Shown here: one piece after another, positions 27,972 to 28,258 of the stretch
Numbering within the stretch: position 1 is the stretch's first letter
Layout: every line of letters begins with the position of its first letter
Virus record (IMG/VR): IMGVR_UViG_3300047359_000601
Coordinates: 1 to 28,258 of that record
Length of the DNA stretch: 28,258 nt
Direction: 5' to 3' (one strand)
Source: a virus
Notes under the pieces: generated by a model
The model's input: the letters and a program-made list of their open reading frames with translations, nothing else
What the model was told of the DNA's origin: nothing
Database searches by the model: none
Translations under genes and position numbers: made by a program

Positions 27972-28258
27972 CTACTTTTTTGAGTTTAATGCTGCCCAGA
28001 GTTGGGACTTTATGGATTCATTAGTATCTTTATGTTTTTGTTTACGGGGAATGGTTTTTGTTTTATCTTTATGACCGCCTGCGGCACCACTTTTTCGTAG
28101 GTCATTCATATACTGAGCATTTGGATCTCTTGCTTTGATAGGTTTTTGTTTGTTCTTTTTATTTGCTGTTAATTTGTCAACAGCGCCACCAACTGCTTTG
28201 GCTGCTAATCCTCTAGCTGCCATACCTGCTATTGCTGGTAATATTTCATCTAGCTCTT
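27972..28258 (-). CDS. Basic low-complexity protein, N-terminus outside window
   Basis: The frame is open to the window edge, reading ELDEILPAIAG directly before the internal ATG at 28223, so I treat it as 5'-partial with 95 visible codons. An Ala/Gly-rich hydrophobic stretch (MAARGLAAKAVGGAVDKLTA) is followed by a strongly basic, probably disordered part (NKKNKQKPIKARDPNAQYMN; DKTKTIPRKQKHKDTNESIK) and a short final helix SQLWAALNSKK. Similar Ala/Gly-rich 'EILPA' segments occur in marine T4-like phage proteins of unknown role. DNA binding or virion packaging is possible. Confidence 0.6.
   Translation of the reverse strand, partial: ELDEILPAIAGMAARGLAAKAVGGAVDKLTANKKNKQKPIKARDPNAQYMNDLRKSGAAGGHKDKTKTIPRKQKHKDTNESIKSQLWAALNSKK

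Noticed and set aside
1-28258. tRNA genes, CRISPR arrays, insertion sequences or integrase/attachment sites
   Set aside because: I looked for cloverleaf-like segments, regular direct repeats and transposase or integrase motifs by eye and saw none that I can support.

Overview
The window reads as part of the genome of a marine T4-like tailed phage (myovirus), probably in the cyanophage/pelagiphage neighbourhood. It is AT-rich, and every convincing gene lies on the minus strand. Genes are packed with 1-26 nt overlaps or very short gaps. The T4-type replication genes are a family B DNA polymerase (gp43-like), a gp45-like sliding clamp, an RNase H/flap-type 5'-3' exonuclease and a possible DsbA-like DNA-binding protein. 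No photosynthesis genes are present, so a cyanobacterial host is not shown. A pelagiphage-like or other marine proteobacterial host is equally possible.

Layout, in the direction of transcription (high to low coordinates). 28258-27972: end of a low-complexity basic protein that runs off the window. 27971-22139: consensus promoter, DsbA-like gene, membrane protein, DNA polymerase, then a sugar-nucleotide set (cupin, cytidylyltransferase-like enzyme, eukaryotic-type phosphomannomutase-like HAD phosphatase, NAD-dependent epimerase) with small coupled genes between. 22195-18949: a promoter inside the epimerase gene, sliding clamp, small membrane protein, DpdA-like TGT-fold transglycosylase, DUF465-like coiled coil, and an unknown 171-aa protein. 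18968-15105: a promoter with almost no leader, QueD-like protein, small gene, GT-B glycosyltransferase, unknown gene, cupin, phosphoribosyltransferase, HIT protein, small gene. 15099-12229: consensus promoter, FolE (GTP cyclohydrolase I), QueE-like radical SAM enzyme, small genes, 2OG-Fe(II) oxygenase. 12232-9707: consensus promoter, 5'-3' exonuclease, two unknown genes, nitrilase-superfamily hydrolase. 9688-7198: two small genes and three oxygenase-like double-stranded beta-helix (DSBH) proteins, preceded by a hairpin around the first start codon. 7187-3026: MoxR AAA+ ATPase, intrinsic terminator, promoter, metallopeptidase-like/VWA protein, four unknown genes. 3000-1431: T4-type late promoter and tail-fibre-like protein. 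1426-1: promoter with no leader, then aspartate 1-decarboxylase (PanD), a GNAT-like protein and the first 148 codons of an ATP-grasp enzyme.

Two themes stand out. First, FolE, QueD, QueE and a DpdA-like transglycosylase together suggest that the phage makes a 7-deazaguanine and puts it into its own DNA. QueC is not seen here, so the final base is open. Second, PanD, a GNAT-like protein and an ATP-grasp enzyme form a compact operon with its own promoter next to a tail-fibre gene. This suggests beta-alanine production and possibly its conjugation, an arrangement I do not recognise as a described phage system. Promoters found by eye are mostly textbook sigma70 type (TTGACA, 16-17 nt, TATAAT), and one TATAAATA late promoter precedes the fibre gene.
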